From Verrucomicrobia bacterium Tous-C9LFEB (GTDB taxonomy: Bacteria > Acidobacteriota > Terriglobia > Terriglobales > Acidobacteriaceae), in NCBI GenBank assembly GCA_903970445.1, contig CAJCIP010000035.1:1-54950 (forward strand): a stretch of DNA of 54,950 bases. The letters are read 5' to 3'. Position numbers and translations under genes: made by a program. This document shows, piece by piece, positions 41,710-49,051 of the stretch (positions are counted from its first letter, which is position 1; each line of letters starts with the position of its first letter). The notes beneath the pieces were generated by a model. That model had not been told where the DNA came from, searched no databases, and saw nothing but the letters and a program-made list of their open reading frames with translations.

Positions 41710-42270
41710 ATGCTTGATACCCCTATGTCCGCATCTGATGCTCTCGGCCGGTTCTTGCTTCAGGCGGACATGGAGAATGATCTCCTAACCGCGTATCAGG
41801 ATGGCGTCGGCGTATGGACTATTGGCGCAGGCGCGACACGCATTCCTGACGGCAACGGAGGCACGCGCCCGGTAGTTGAGGGAGATACCTGCACCTACGC
41901 CGAGTCGCTGGCATGGGAAGAATCGAACTTGGCTACGGCGGCGGCGGCGGTAAACAAAGTCCTGACCGGCACCCCAAAGCAGTGGGAGTTCGACGCATTT
42001 ACCTCGCTGACCTTCAATATCGGTGTGGGCAACCTGCAGCACGTGTCTGCGGTCGGACTGTATAACGCAGGGGATATACCTGCTGCCGCACAGCACTTCC
42101 TGCTCTGGGATAAGTCCGGAGGAGTGGTGGAGATGGGACTCAGCAAGCGCCGGCGCTGCGAGGCTATTATGTTGCTGGGCGAGCCTTGGAAGATTGCTTC
42201 GTTCGCGGATGAGTCCAACGCAAACACAAACGCTGCCACGCTGGCACGCTGCATGAGCAACTACCTCTGA
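41710..42270 (+). CDS. Phage lysozyme (T4-type, glycoside hydrolase 24)
   Basis: This 186-residue protein has the T4-lysozyme catalytic triad with the exact spacing: E22, D31 and T37, in DMENDLLTAYQDGVGVWTIG. A later EFDAFTSLTFNIGVGNL matches the conserved helix. No signal peptide is seen, so release would need a holin. It hydrolyses the peptidoglycan glycan at the end of infection. It stands after the XhlA-like gene and terminator and is the last gene of the rightward region. Confidence 0.93.
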   Translation: MLDTPMSASDALGRFLLQADMENDLLTAYQDGVGVWTIGAGATRIPDGNGGTRPVVEGDTCTYAESLAWEESNLATAAAAVNKVLTGTPKQWEFDAFTSLTFNIGVGNLQHVSAVGLYNAGDIPAAAQHFLLWDKSGGVVEMGLSKRRRCEAIMLLGEPWKIASFADESNANTNAATLARCMSNYL

Positions 42271-42295
42271 CTTGGAGGCATTCACGAACAAAAAT

Positions 42296-42322
42296 AAGGG
42301 CTACCCCATTGAGGTAGCCCTT
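42296..42322 (-). terminator. Bidirectional terminator between converging regions
   Basis: AAGGGCTACC (42296-42305) pairs perfectly with GGTAGCCCTT (42313-42322). Read leftward the stem is followed by ATTTTTGT, so it ends the minus-strand operon; it also follows the lysozyme stop by 25 bases. Confidence 0.85.
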
Positions 42323-42338
42323 GGCGTTACAGAAGCAC

Positions 42339-42977
42339 TCAGGCGGTGGGAGCCGCTGGAGCAGAGGTAAGCGCAGGTGAAGCAGCCGGGAACGCCGCCA
42401 GCAGGGCAGCCAGCTCGCCCAACACCTTGTTGACGAGTGCAACGCTCACTGGGTTCGTGATGTGCTCGGCCGTCAGCAGCGATTGCAGGTTCGCCTGGAT
42501 TGAAGTCAGCAGCGACTTGGTGGTGAGGGTTGGGCCGGCATCCTCAAGTACGCCGCGGAGCACGGTGATGTCCGCGAGCGATTGATTGAGGACGACCTGG
42601 GCTTCTGCGCCAGCAGCAGCCGTGGCCGGTATATCATCAAGCACCGTCACGATGATCGGACCCGAGTAGGCCAGAACGTTGTCGGCGATCGTGAAGAAGG
42701 TGGGTGCTACCTTGACGAGCTTGGACATTTCGCCCTCAAACCAAGCGGCGAACGTGTGCTCTGCGCCTTCAATCTTGCTGAAAATGCTCATGGGTACTGT
42801 CTCCTTGGGTTTAGATTGCGGTGGGGGTATCTGCGGAAGTTGCATGGGAAGCATGGAGTAAGGTGCAGGTGGCCTGACGGGAATTTGAAGGCGAAGAGAT
42901 TCTACCGTGGATTCCATTGCAGGCAGAGTACCCGTAGACGCAGGCTTACTTTTCCAGAAGAACAGGTTCATCGACAT
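42339..42977 (-). CDS. Ala-rich helical protein, alternative starts
   Basis: The frame encodes up to 212 residues. From ATG 42791, which has AAGGAG upstream, it yields 150 residues: FSKIEGAEHTFAAWFEGEMS, then a helical body with VVLNQSLADITVLRGVLEDA. The 62-residue upstream part (42792-42977) is Pro-rich (PPAPYSMLPMQLPQIPPPQ) and overlaps the previous stop, so it may be a true extension. Function unknown; helical phage proteins of this kind often bind membranes or the cell wall. It is the last gene of the leftward operon, with a terminator after it. Confidence 0.5.
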   Translation of the reverse strand: MSMNLFFWKSKPASTGTLPAMESTVESLRLQIPVRPPAPYSMLPMQLPQIPPPQSKPKETVPMSIFSKIEGAEHTFAAWFEGEMSKLVKVAPTFFTIADNVLAYSGPIIVTVLDDIPATAAAGAEAQVVLNQSLADITVLRGVLEDAGPTLTTKSLLTSIQANLQSLLTAEHITNPVSVALVNKVLGELAALLAAFPAASPALTSAPAAPTA

Positions 42978-43455
42978 CCGCCTTTGTGCTCGATTCTATT
43001 CTTGCCCCATCCGACTTGCAAGCATCATTTGCGGGCGTGTGCTTTTTGTTGATGACGGCTTGGCATAGCCGAATGACCCGGCAGGTATCCGTCTCGTCCA
43101 TGTAGCCGATGTGACACTTCTTGACTTGGATCTCAAGTTCGGTTGCCAGCCAGCGGTAGGCCAGCATGCGGGCTCGACTTTTACTCCATCCCCGATGGTG
43201 CATCGCAGCCCTCCAGAGAGAGTCGAACAGGGCATGAGCTTTGATCTTTAGCCTGCGAAGGTCGGCGTTGGCTAAGCGGCCGAGAGGAACGTGGCTGGAA
43301 GAGTTGCGGTGGACGCCAACCCAAGCCTGGCACGGCTTGCAGAGCCATACGTAGCTGCCGTAGGAGCGGGCGTAAACCGTGCCATCGTCAACGAGGACTG
43401 CCTTACGGTCACAGTAGGGACAGACGGGTGGCGGGTGGGTCTTATTCTTGGACAC
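42946..43455 (-). CDS. DUF3268 zinc-finger-containing protein
   Basis: About 169 residues from GTG 43455. It has the DUF3268 pattern: CPYCDRKAVLVDDG, then WLCKPCQAWVGVHRNSSSHV, and a helical part (ADLRRLKIKAHALFDSLWR) with GWSKSRARMLAYRWLATEL. The two CxxC pairs bind zinc. These proteins occur in phages and prophages; the role may be DNA binding. The frame is open upstream to 43650, which is why longer versions are possible. Confidence 0.75.
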   Translation of the reverse strand: MSKNKTHPPPVCPYCDRKAVLVDDGTVYARSYGSYVWLCKPCQAWVGVHRNSSSHVPLGRLANADLRRLKIKAHALFDSLWRAAMHHRGWSKSRARMLAYRWLATELEIQVKKCHIGYMDETDTCRVIRLCQAVINKKHTPANDACKSDGARIESSTKADVDEPVLLEK

Positions 43456-43508
43456 GGGCGATTCTCGCAATAGTAACTGACCGGGTAACGCGCCGGTCTC
43501 GCGGTTGC

Positions 43509-43655
43509 TTACGCACCAGACTGCGGCGGCACTTGGCAGTGGTTGCTGTAGTAGATGTTGGACGGGCTGCAAGTATCGTGCCGGCAGTGGTGGTCGCAGC
43601 AACGCGAGGTAAAGCAGTTTGTGAGGCAGCGGAATAGATCGAAGCAGCATAACAT
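43509..43655 (-). CDS. Cys-rich peptide (candidate)
   Basis: ATG 43655 lies six bases after AAAGGAGT. The 48-residue product has nine cysteines (positions 3, 4, 10, 14, 19, 20, 24, 29, 40) and a DHHCRH stretch. A different frame, open into DUF3268, uses ATG 43650 only five bases away. The strong ribosome site favours 43655, but frequent TGC codons could arise by chance in another coding frame. Confidence 0.35.
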   Translation of the reverse strand: MLCCFDLFRCLTNCFTSRCCDHHCRHDTCSPSNIYYSNHCQVPPQSGA

Positions 43656-43687
43656 GGTTGGACTCCTTTAGTTAGTGGTGCGTGTAA

Positions 43688-44215
43688 CTACTTGATTAGG
43701 GCGCAAACATCGTCCCACGTGTTGAATCCGAAGAAAGCGAGGAAGTAGGGTTGGCGACCGTCCTTCTCCAACTGGAAGATGCCTTGGATTTCGCTAGACG
43801 CCCCCGCAGCAGCCCACGCAGCAGCCCACGCAGCATCCCACGCAGCAGCCCCCGCAGCATCCCACGCAACAGCCGAAAGCCCGTCGAGGTGCAGCCAAAA
43901 GGCGAGCAAGAGTGGCGCTTGGTCGCCAATGATTTGGGCAGGTTCAGACAGCACCAGTTGTGGAGCCCCGCCAATCTTATCGTTCACGTTTCTAAGCAAT
44001 ACGGCGTGAGTACGGCTGATGCCGAGGATTTGGGCTACCTCCTTGTCGGCGTTGAACTGCGTCATCTCGCGCAATTGTTCATCGGTAAATCCGGCGCACG
44101 ACAGGACATCACCCTGAGCGCACTTGCAGCCATCAGTGTCGATCAATTTTCCTTTGAAGAGTGGCCGATCCATCCCACTCCAGCGTTCAATCATCGCTTC
44201 AATCGTGACACTCAT
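43688..44215 (-). CDS. Protein with Ala-Trp/Asp repeat
   Basis: This 175-residue protein starts at ATG 44215 (GAAAGGA five bases upstream). A central helical region is followed by a low-complexity segment of AWDAA/AWAAA repeats (SAVAWDAAGAAAWDAAWAAA), common in phage-encoded proteins. The N-terminal half has CKCAQGDVLSCAGF, with three cysteines. The C-terminal part ends in FNTWDDVCALIK. Function unknown. Confidence 0.6.
   Translation of the reverse strand: MSVTIEAMIERWSGMDRPLFKGKLIDTDGCKCAQGDVLSCAGFTDEQLREMTQFNADKEVAQILGISRTHAVLLRNVNDKIGGAPQLVLSEPAQIIGDQAPLLLAFWLHLDGLSAVAWDAAGAAAWDAAWAAAWAAAGASSEIQGIFQLEKDGRQPYFLAFFGFNTWDDVCALIK
43805..43872 (-). repeat. Short tandem Ala/Trp coding repeat
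   Basis: Twelve- to fifteen-base units (GCAGCCCACGCA, GCATCCCACGCA and variants) repeat about five times, coding AWDAA/AWAAA. Units differ slightly, which suggests slippage history rather than a regulatory array. Confidence 0.75.
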
Positions 44216-44231
44216 AAAGTTCCTTTCTGGT

Positions 44232-44630
44232 TTAGCGTGCAAAAGCGGCGAAGATAATGCCTATTGCCTCATCAAGTGTATGGCCGTGCATGATGTGACA
44301 GCGGTAGGGCCGCCCCTTCTTTGCACGGCATCGCACAACTGTATTGGAATTATTGTCAACAATCATGAAGTGGTTGATAGGAGAAAATGAGACCGCACTT
44401 CCTTGGTAGGCTCTTACAAGCGAAAAAGTATCTACAGTGTCAGTGTAGGGCGAAAACAATGCCTCAGGAACTGTTGGGGCATATCTTGCTAGCCACGGAG
44501 GAAGATCACAAGTCGGAGGCACAAGAATGCCGGTAATTGCATTGGGATGTCCTCCATGACATGCAGGTTGTTGAGCATGAGCTTGCACAAAGCCTAGTAT
44601 CATCAATGGAATCAAAAGAAACTTTTGCAT
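44232..44630 (-). CDS. Secreted protein with signal peptide
   Basis: This 132-residue protein begins with MQKFLLIPLMILGFVQAHAQ, a typical cleavable signal peptide. The mature part has four cysteines (CHGGH, TCDLPP, RCRAKKG, RCHIMHGH) that could form disulphides. Export to the periplasm is likely. It is in a leftward operon of tiny genes. A role in superinfection immunity or host-envelope modification is possible but unproven. Confidence 0.6.
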   Translation of the reverse strand: MQKFLLIPLMILGFVQAHAQQPACHGGHPNAITGILVPPTCDLPPWLARYAPTVPEALFSPYTDTVDTFSLVRAYQGSAVSFSPINHFMIVDNNSNTVVRCRAKKGRPYRCHIMHGHTLDEAIGIIFAAFAR

Positions 44631-44638
44631 ACTGCTCC

Positions 44639-44839
44639 TTATGGTTTTCTGAAGTATTTGTCAAAACACGGCTTTACGTAACCAGTTCGTTCGGTGCAAG
44701 CTGCCGCTCCTACGCCATCGCTGAATCCTATACGATAAGACGATTCGTCTATGTATGTTTTGTCTATAGACTTACATATTCCAAAGCCAATAAGCATAAA
44801 AGCCATCCCTGCTACGATCCCTAGAATAAAGTCTCTCAT
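44639..44839 (-). CDS. Membrane-anchored small protein
   Basis: From ATG 44839 (AAGGAG upstream), 66 residues: an N-terminal transmembrane helix (FILGIVAGMAFMLIGFGI) followed by a polar tail with cysteines (AAACTERTGYVKPCFDKYF). Probably an inner-membrane protein with a short periplasmic domain. It overlaps no neighbour. Confidence 0.5.
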   Translation of the reverse strand: MRDFILGIVAGMAFMLIGFGICKSIDKTYIDESSYRIGFSDGVGAAACTERTGYVKPCFDKYFRKP

Positions 44840-44890
44840 CCTATTTCTCCTTCCCATCTGCCATCTCATTCCTCCTCTATTGCGGTGCGG

Positions 44891-44977
44891 TTAGTTCCGT
44901 TCTTGCATCCAAATTAGGAACGCCACGAAGGCCAGAAATTCTAAAGTAATAAGCACTAATGTAGTGTTATAGCTCAT
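44891..44977 (-). CDS. Tiny membrane peptide
   Basis: A 28-residue peptide consisting almost wholly of one membrane helix (TLVLITLEFLAFVAFLIW). ATG 44977 overlaps the TGA of the upstream gene, and GGAGG lies five bases before it, so it is coupled and probably translated. Confidence 0.5.
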   Translation of the reverse strand: MSYNTTLVLITLEFLAFVAFLIWMQERN

Positions 44978-45195
44978 CAATCCTCCTCTCCGTCTGCTAC
45001 TGCTTTAGCTGTGCAGCGCATCTTGCCCAGCACAGCGTTAGTCAACGTGCATCCGCAGTGCTCACATGCGCCCAAGTGGAAGTTTCCGTGACCGTAGATG
45101 AGAGTTGGAGAGCGGTACATGGGTTCCGGAGCGCAGTAAGAGCGTGGCTGATCCCAAGGCGGGTTGAATCGCGTCTCGCGGTCGAAGTTGCTCAT
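44977..45195 (-). CDS. Small zinc-finger-like protein
   Basis: A 72-residue protein with a C-terminal CEHCGCTLTNAVLGKMRC arrangement, likely binding zinc, after a Pro/Arg-rich N-terminus. It overlaps its neighbours by four or fewer bases on both sides. Function unknown. Confidence 0.5.
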   Translation of the reverse strand: MSNFDRETRFNPPWDQPRSYCAPEPMYRSPTLIYGHGNFHLGACEHCGCTLTNAVLGKMRCTAKAVADGEED

Positions 45196-45413
45196 TTGTC
45201 CACGACCGGTATTTGCTGGCTAAGCCACTCGCTCAGCGCTTTGGTGATCTCGGACTCCGAGCAGGCGTATTTCACGTCTTCACCCTTCACATCCGTGCGG
45301 CTATACGGGTACACGCTGAAGCCTCTGTCGCTGATGATTAGACGACTCCAGTGGTTGGTCTCCGTCTTCTCTCGGCCGCAAAAGTCGCATTCGATGATGG
45401 TTCTAACTGCCAT
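45192..45413 (-). CDS. Small zinc-finger-like protein
   Basis: A 73-residue protein with CDFCGREKTE at the N-terminus and a second Cys in YACSESE, possibly a zinc site. It is the first gene after the promoter at 45451-45490, with GAAAGGATAGAC upstream of ATG. Confidence 0.55.
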   Translation of the reverse strand: MAVRTIIECDFCGREKTETNHWSRLIISDRGFSVYPYSRTDVKGEDVKYACSESEITKALSEWLSQQIPVVDK

Positions 45414-45450
45414 GTCTATCCTTTCGGTCTTCCGTCTCTATTCTGAGGGA

Positions 45451-45490
45451 ATCATAGAGTTAGGCGGGCGAGGTGTAAACGGTACGAAAG
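45451..45490 (-). promoter_or_regulatory. Leftward promoter with CGTACCG element
   Basis: On the minus strand, CTTTCGTACCG (45490-45480) is followed by TTTACA (45479-45474), a 17-base spacer and TATGAT (45456-45451). The CGTACCG-to-(-10) distance is 22 bases, the same as in the promoters at 28.9 kb and 51.8 kb. The GCAAGCAT box is absent here. Confidence 0.7.
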
Positions 45491-45493
45491 GCG

Positions 45494-45799
45494 CTAGGTC
45501 TCGCGAATCACTTTGCCATAACGATGGCGAATGATCTTGCGCTTCAAAATGTACAACGCCGTTCGTGCGCCCTTACAGTCTTCCCATATTTCCTCGCCGG
45601 TTGCGGTCTCTACGTAAACGAAATCTGCGATCCAAAACGCTGCTCGCTCTTTGCCATTCTTCGGGACGAGTTCGATGCTGACTTGTTCGCGCAGGTCTGA
45701 TATCTCCCCGCACTTCAACAGTAAAACCAAATCTTGGGCTCGTCGCGCCTCACGCTTGGAGTGATAGCCGCGCTCTTTGATGTTGCCGTACTTCGACAT
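45494..45799 (-). CDS. DUF1064 protein (resolvase/nuclease-like)
   Basis: This 101-residue protein fits the DUF1064 family: KYGNIKERGYHSKREARRAQ, EISDLREQVSIELVPKNG, then IADFVYVETATG and DCKGARTALY. Family members occur next to phage recombination genes and have a restriction-endonuclease-like fold; the D and K residues of ADF...EDCKG could be catalytic. It may process Holliday junctions or cut DNA with RecT and the RecB-like enzyme. Confidence 0.8.
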   Translation of the reverse strand: MSKYGNIKERGYHSKREARRAQDLVLLLKCGEISDLREQVSIELVPKNGKERAAFWIADFVYVETATGEEIWEDCKGARTALYILKRKIIRHRYGKVIRET

Positions 45800-45805
45800 A
45801 AGTGG

Positions 45806-46231
45806 CTACCCGAGAAGCCGCGCGGGATTGAGTTGAATGTTCTTTTCCAGTTGGGGAACGATGCACTCGGCCACCGTCAAGCCGGACTTCGTTACGATGT
45901 ACGGCAGCATTAACTCCCGGAACTCCATGACGCCAGAATCCGCCGCCTCGAACACGCTCTTTAGGTGGTAGAACAGCACCCGCCAGATGCGTCGATGCTC
46001 CTGCTCTAGCCGGGATTCGCGCTGCTTTTGCGTTCGCGAACTGCCATCCACCTCAACCGTTCCGAAGATGCGGATGGCGTAGGGAAGAGCGTCGATCATG
46101 ACTTCCGCCTGAAAGCCTTCCTTGGGCGGGTCGGAAATGAAAGCAATCTTTGACCCTTTCCGAGCCATGATGAGTTTACGGATACCTTCCTGAGACTTCG
46201 ATACCGCGACTGAGGTGTTGTCGTATGCCAT
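45806..46231 (-). CDS. Hypothetical protein
   Basis: From ATG 46231, 141 residues, helical and charged (RTQKQRESRLEQEHRRIWRV) with a basic N-terminal half. The upstream extension to 46294 is unlikely to be coding. A GCAAGCAT box lies over the ATG. Family unknown. Confidence 0.5.
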   Translation of the reverse strand: MAYDNTSVAVSKSQEGIRKLIMARKGSKIAFISDPPKEGFQAEVMIDALPYAIRIFGTVEVDGSSRTQKQRESRLEQEHRRIWRVLFYHLKSVFEAADSGVMEFRELMLPYIVTKSGLTVAECIVPQLEKNIQLNPARLLG

Positions 46232-46333
46232 GCAAGCATGGTACGTCTGCAAGCACGGAACCGCAACAAAAATCCACCATAAGCCCCCAAACAAGAAACC
46301 ACTTTGTCTATCCTGTGGGTTGGAGGGTTAAAC
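46232..46333. promoter_or_regulatory. Divergent intergenic region with GCAAGCA boxes
   Basis: This 102-base gap separates a leftward and a rightward gene. It has GCAAGCA at about 46231 and again at 46250, with GGTACG between them (CGTACC on the minus strand), so it carries both shared sequence elements. No textbook -35/-10 pair is clear in either direction. Confidence 0.4.
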
Positions 46334-46657
46334 ATGCCGTTACTGTCGACAAACACTCGCATCTGGCTACACGGGCTTATCGCGGCGGCAATCTCTGCCT
46401 TCTCGACGGCGGCCTCTGGCGCGATCGCTTTACCTACAGTTTTCAGCTTCGACAAAAATGGCCTCATCAACATGGCCAAGCTGTCGGCGGTGCCCGCTGC
46501 GCTGGCCGTCTTTGGATATCTTAAGGCTTCGCCCCTCCCTGCCCTGATCGGGCCTGGCGACACTGCAACAGTCAAGAATCCCGTCATCTCGCCGGACGGC
46601 AACATCACCGGCACGAGCGCCACCCTGACCAAAGCTCCCGAAACGCCCAAAGCCTAG
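46334..46657 (+). CDS. Putative two-helix membrane protein (holin-like)
   Basis: About 107 residues from ATG 46334 (GGAGGG seven bases upstream). Hydrophobic helices lie at LHGLIAAAISAFSTAASGAI and AKLSAVPAALAVFGYLKASP, with a polar Thr/Pro-rich C-terminus. It stands in a short rightward island. The topology fits a holin or other membrane protein. Confidence 0.55.
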   Translation: MPLLSTNTRIWLHGLIAAAISAFSTAASGAIALPTVFSFDKNGLINMAKLSAVPAALAVFGYLKASPLPALIGPGDTATVKNPVISPDGNITGTSATLTKAPETPKA

Positions 46658-46704
46658 CGTATGATTGCCTCGTAGCCAATCTCTGACCTGCAATGGAGAA
46701 CCCC

Positions 46705-47268
46705 ATGAACCGTTCCGCACGCCGCGCCGCATCCTTCGCCCCTGATACCGAAACCACGCCAGAATCGCCCGTAGGCGTGCTGGATGAGCCCGAGACGGTA
46801 GAAAGCCCCGTCGAAGCCCTTGCGGACGCGCTTGAGCCGGGTTCTGAGGCGAAGCAGGTGACCATGGCAGAACTACAGGAAGCCTGGGCAGCGGTAAAGG
46901 ATCACCAGCCCGACCAAGCGCCCGTCCCTTACATGCCCATCCCGGCGTCCCAACTCCCGCAGGTGGCCGCACCCGACATCGCAGCCATGGTGCAGAAAAT
47001 GATGGATGAGGACGAGCCGGAGACCGCAAACGCGGACGAAGTGGCGGCCAAGATCAGTCTTGAGTCGCAGATCCGCGCGGCAATGGGTTCAAGCCACGTC
47101 GAGATGCCCGACGGTGGTCTTCGCGTTTCCGTCGTCATCCCGCCCGACATGCGCATGGTAGTCGAAAGTTGGGCTGAAGGTGCCGGCGAACCTTTCGATT
47201 CCTATTTGCAGACGCTTTTGGACATGGCGCTGAACGCCGTAGTGAACGGGCAGGCTGTAGCGGGGTGA
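46705..47268 (+). CDS. Hypothetical acidic protein with RHH-like end
   Basis: About 187 residues from ATG 46705 (GGAG upstream). The first two thirds are acidic and Pro/Ala-rich. The end (RVSVVIPPDMRMVVESWAEG) is a strand-helix module like a ribbon-helix-helix. A DNA-binding or partition-related role is possible but uncertain. A TATGAT (46660 region) may be its promoter's -10. Confidence 0.5.
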   Translation: MNRSARRAASFAPDTETTPESPVGVLDEPETVESPVEALADALEPGSEAKQVTMAELQEAWAAVKDHQPDQAPVPYMPIPASQLPQVAAPDIAAMVQKMMDEDEPETANADEVAAKISLESQIRAAMGSSHVEMPDGGLRVSVVIPPDMRMVVESWAEGAGEPFDSYLQTLLDMALNAVVNGQAVAG

Positions 47269-47276
47269 GGTGAGGG

Positions 47277-47663
47277 ATGGCAGCGCAAAATGACTGGTCG
47301 CTTTATAATCTCTACCCGCCAAACGGCGGAATCGGCGGCTTCTGGAAGCAGCCGGTGCCGGGCGGCCTCGTGTACCCACAGCAGATTACCGGCAACAGTT
47401 CGATCTTGACGACAGAGCCCTTCAACGAAAAAACGGGGACGTTTATAGGATCGTGCGGGCATTCTTTTGACCAAGTTTACGTGGTCCGAGAATATGATGC
47501 CATCTGCAATGTCAGCGTGGCTCTCATCTGTTGCAATCTTTGTGGTTGCGTGCAGTCTGCTGTGTCGCCTTTCGAGGACGCGCTGATGGGAAATACGGGT
47601 GCGTTGATCTTCGCAACTCTGTATCCTGGCGCTGGTGGATACGTGCCGGGCAGTTGCTCATAA
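47277..47663 (+). CDS. Cys/His-containing hypothetical protein
   Basis: This 128-residue protein has an aromatic/Gly-rich N-terminus and a cluster with SCGHSFDQVYVVREYD and ICCNLCGCVQSA, likely a metal site, then a Gly-rich C-terminus. ATG 47277 lies eight bases after the previous stop and follows GAGGTGAGGG. The stop is six bases inside a leftward HNH gene's end. Confidence 0.55.
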   Translation: MAAQNDWSLYNLYPPNGGIGGFWKQPVPGGLVYPQQITGNSSILTTEPFNEKTGTFIGSCGHSFDQVYVVREYDAICNVSVALICCNLCGCVQSAVSPFEDALMGNTGALIFATLYPGAGGYVPGSCS

Positions 47664-48032
47664 CCCTTTCTTCTTGACCGGCTTCTCCATGCTCGGCCCG
47701 TACTTGTGTGAGATGTCGTGACATCCAAAATGCGCTGGCATCACGTTGTCCAGTCCGTCCTTGTGCCGCCGCTTCGCCCTCTTGTGGGCAAGTTGCCAGT
47801 TATCCGGGTCGCAGGGCTTGTGGCAGAACCCGCAGAGACCATCGTCTCGCTTCCATGCGGCCGCGCGGAGTGCGTCCATTTCCTTCCCCTCAACGCGCCC
47901 TGGACGGGGCTTGCCCAACCTCTTCTTGCGCGGGGGCTTGCCCTTGGCGATAGGCTTCGTAGAACGCTTCAGTGGCGAGCGCTTGATGGGCTTCGTGGAG
48001 CGTGGCAGGGGCTTTCTTGGTTTCACCGGCAT
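47658..48032 (-). CDS. HNH endonuclease (NinG/HNH-like)
   Basis: This 124-residue protein has a very basic N-terminal tail (KPIKRSPLKRSTKPIAKGKP) and a C-terminal HNH core, CGFCHKPCDPDNWQLAHKRA and VMPAHFGCHDISHKYG. Such proteins are NinG-like or free HNH nucleases that nick DNA in recombination or packaging. It is short and complete. It heads a leftward group that includes small Cys-rich genes. Confidence 0.85.
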   Translation of the reverse strand: MPVKPRKPLPRSTKPIKRSPLKRSTKPIAKGKPPRKKRLGKPRPGRVEGKEMDALRAAAWKRDDGLCGFCHKPCDPDNWQLAHKRAKRRHKDGLDNVMPAHFGCHDISHKYGPSMEKPVKKKGL

Positions 48033-48232
48033 CTCCGCTTGAGCGCAGAGACCATAAACTCGGCATATCCTTTAGCGATGCGATGGGCGTTGCGCCAGAA
48101 TCGGATCGTGTCCGTATCCCGTTCCTGTTCGTTTGCGTAGCGGAAAACCCATGCGTAGGTATTCCAGTATTCCAGCCAGTAGAGGCGGTTGCGCTCGCGA
48201 GCGTTGAAGCGGTACTTGTTGCGGGTCTTCAT
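48023..48232 (-). CDS. Small basic protein
   Basis: From ATG 48232 (AAGGGA upstream), 69 residues, highly basic and aromatic (YRFNARERNRLYWLEYWNTY). The helical composition suggests nucleic-acid binding. It overlaps the HNH gene by ten bases. Confidence 0.5.
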   Translation of the reverse strand: MKTRNKYRFNARERNRLYWLEYWNTYAWVFRYANEQERDTDTIRFWRNAHRIAKGYAEFMVSALKRRCR

Positions 48233-48648
48233 AGTGCCGTCCCTTCTGCTGCACATCCCAGCCGGTCCTTCGCCTGGCGCTTCGTGACGGCGGGGTCTTT
48301 CTTGCCGCGTGGCCATATTCTTCCGACTCCGCTGCACATGCCACAGATAATTGCGTCAGGCTTTGGCAATTCGCATGTACCCGCCCTTCCAGCCTCAAGA
48401 AAGAAACTTGTTCCGCAGACTGTCCGCGCGATCATCGAAGGGTGCTTGAGGCGGATGAACTCGTGGAACCCGTAATCGTACCAGCGCAACTCTACGCGAT
48501 CGATCTTGTGCAAGAGCATGGCGGAGCCAATCTTGCCGTGGACCCACTTCGGATGCCTCTTTGCGATCTGGGGCGGAGGTGGGGAGTCCCACGGGCCGAC
48601 TCTCGGAATGTTTGCGCCTTCGTAGGCGGCGACTTCACGACGTGGCAT
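48229..48648 (-). CDS. Hypothetical protein with Cys pair
   Basis: From ATG 48648, 139 residues, with a Pro-rich N-terminal segment, a helical middle (FIRLKHPSMIARTVCGTSFF) and a C-terminal CGMCSGVGRI motif that may bind metal. It overlaps the next gene. Family unknown. Confidence 0.5.
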   Translation of the reverse strand: MPRREVAAYEGANIPRVGPWDSPPPPQIAKRHPKWVHGKIGSAMLLHKIDRVELRWYDYGFHEFIRLKHPSMIARTVCGTSFFLEAGRAGTCELPKPDAIICGMCSGVGRIWPRGKKDPAVTKRQAKDRLGCAAEGTAL

Positions 48649-48832
48649 TTCGTTCGCTCTCCATCTCAATCAGGATCGGCACAGCTACCGCCATGCCCTC
48701 TTCGCCGTTGGCCTCGCTTACAAAGGCCATGCAGGCTTTGCAGGTGCAGTCCAGTTGATGCCCTTCGAGGATGCCGGCGTATTTCTCGAAACAGGCTACC
48801 CATACAATCCGACGTGCGTTCGCAGTGGGCAC
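48635..48832 (-). CDS. Small protein with CxCxxC motif
   Basis: The 65-residue frame from a GTG at 48832 contains CTCKACMAF after a helical stretch (VACFEKYAGILEGHQLD), an acidic region, and ends near SERNATS. The start is poor. It overlaps, in another frame, an ORF from 48902. The two may be one gene split by a shift. Confidence 0.45.
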   Translation of the reverse strand: MPTANARRIVWVACFEKYAGILEGHQLDCTCKACMAFVSEANGEEGMAVAVPILIEMESERNATS

Positions 48833-48902
48833 ATGGGGCGTTTCCGAGAAAGCAAATGCAGGAGGTCTCTTCGGTCACACCAACCCCGCCTTCCGTCGAC
48901 AA
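48666..48902 (-). CDS. Overlapping ORF with CxCFLGNAPCxHC start
   Basis: This 78-residue frame begins MSTEGGVGVTEETSCICFLG and then APCAHC, a pattern seen at the N-terminus of small phage zinc proteins. After about residue 32 its composition becomes unlike a normal protein, while the overlapping 48832 frame improves. A one-base shift near 48800 would fuse the two good halves. Confidence 0.35.
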   Translation of the reverse strand: MSTEGGVGVTEETSCICFLGNAPCAHCERTSDCMGSLFREIRRHPRRASTGLHLQSLHGLCKRGQRRRGHGGSCADPD

Positions 48903-49051
48903 GCTGCGATAACCTCAGCATCCTGGTCGTCTCTTCCAGAATCCACATACTTCAGCATGGCCAGTAGCCGGGCTTCTGGATCGGAGATGTTGGGTGTGGA
49001 CTGGTACGCTCGCTCTGCAACTTCTTCAGCGGTAATGGGTGGTGGGATCAA
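48875..49051 (-). CDS. Small hypothetical protein
   Basis: A 58-residue protein from TTG 49051, overlapping the upstream TGA (TTGA). It is acidic and mostly helical (ITAEEVAERAYQSTPNISDP, then LLAMLKYVDSGRDDQDAEV). The coupled start and good composition suggest it is translated. Confidence 0.5.
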   Translation of the reverse strand: MIPPPITAEEVAERAYQSTPNISDPEARLLAMLKYVDSGRDDQDAEVIAACRRKAGLV

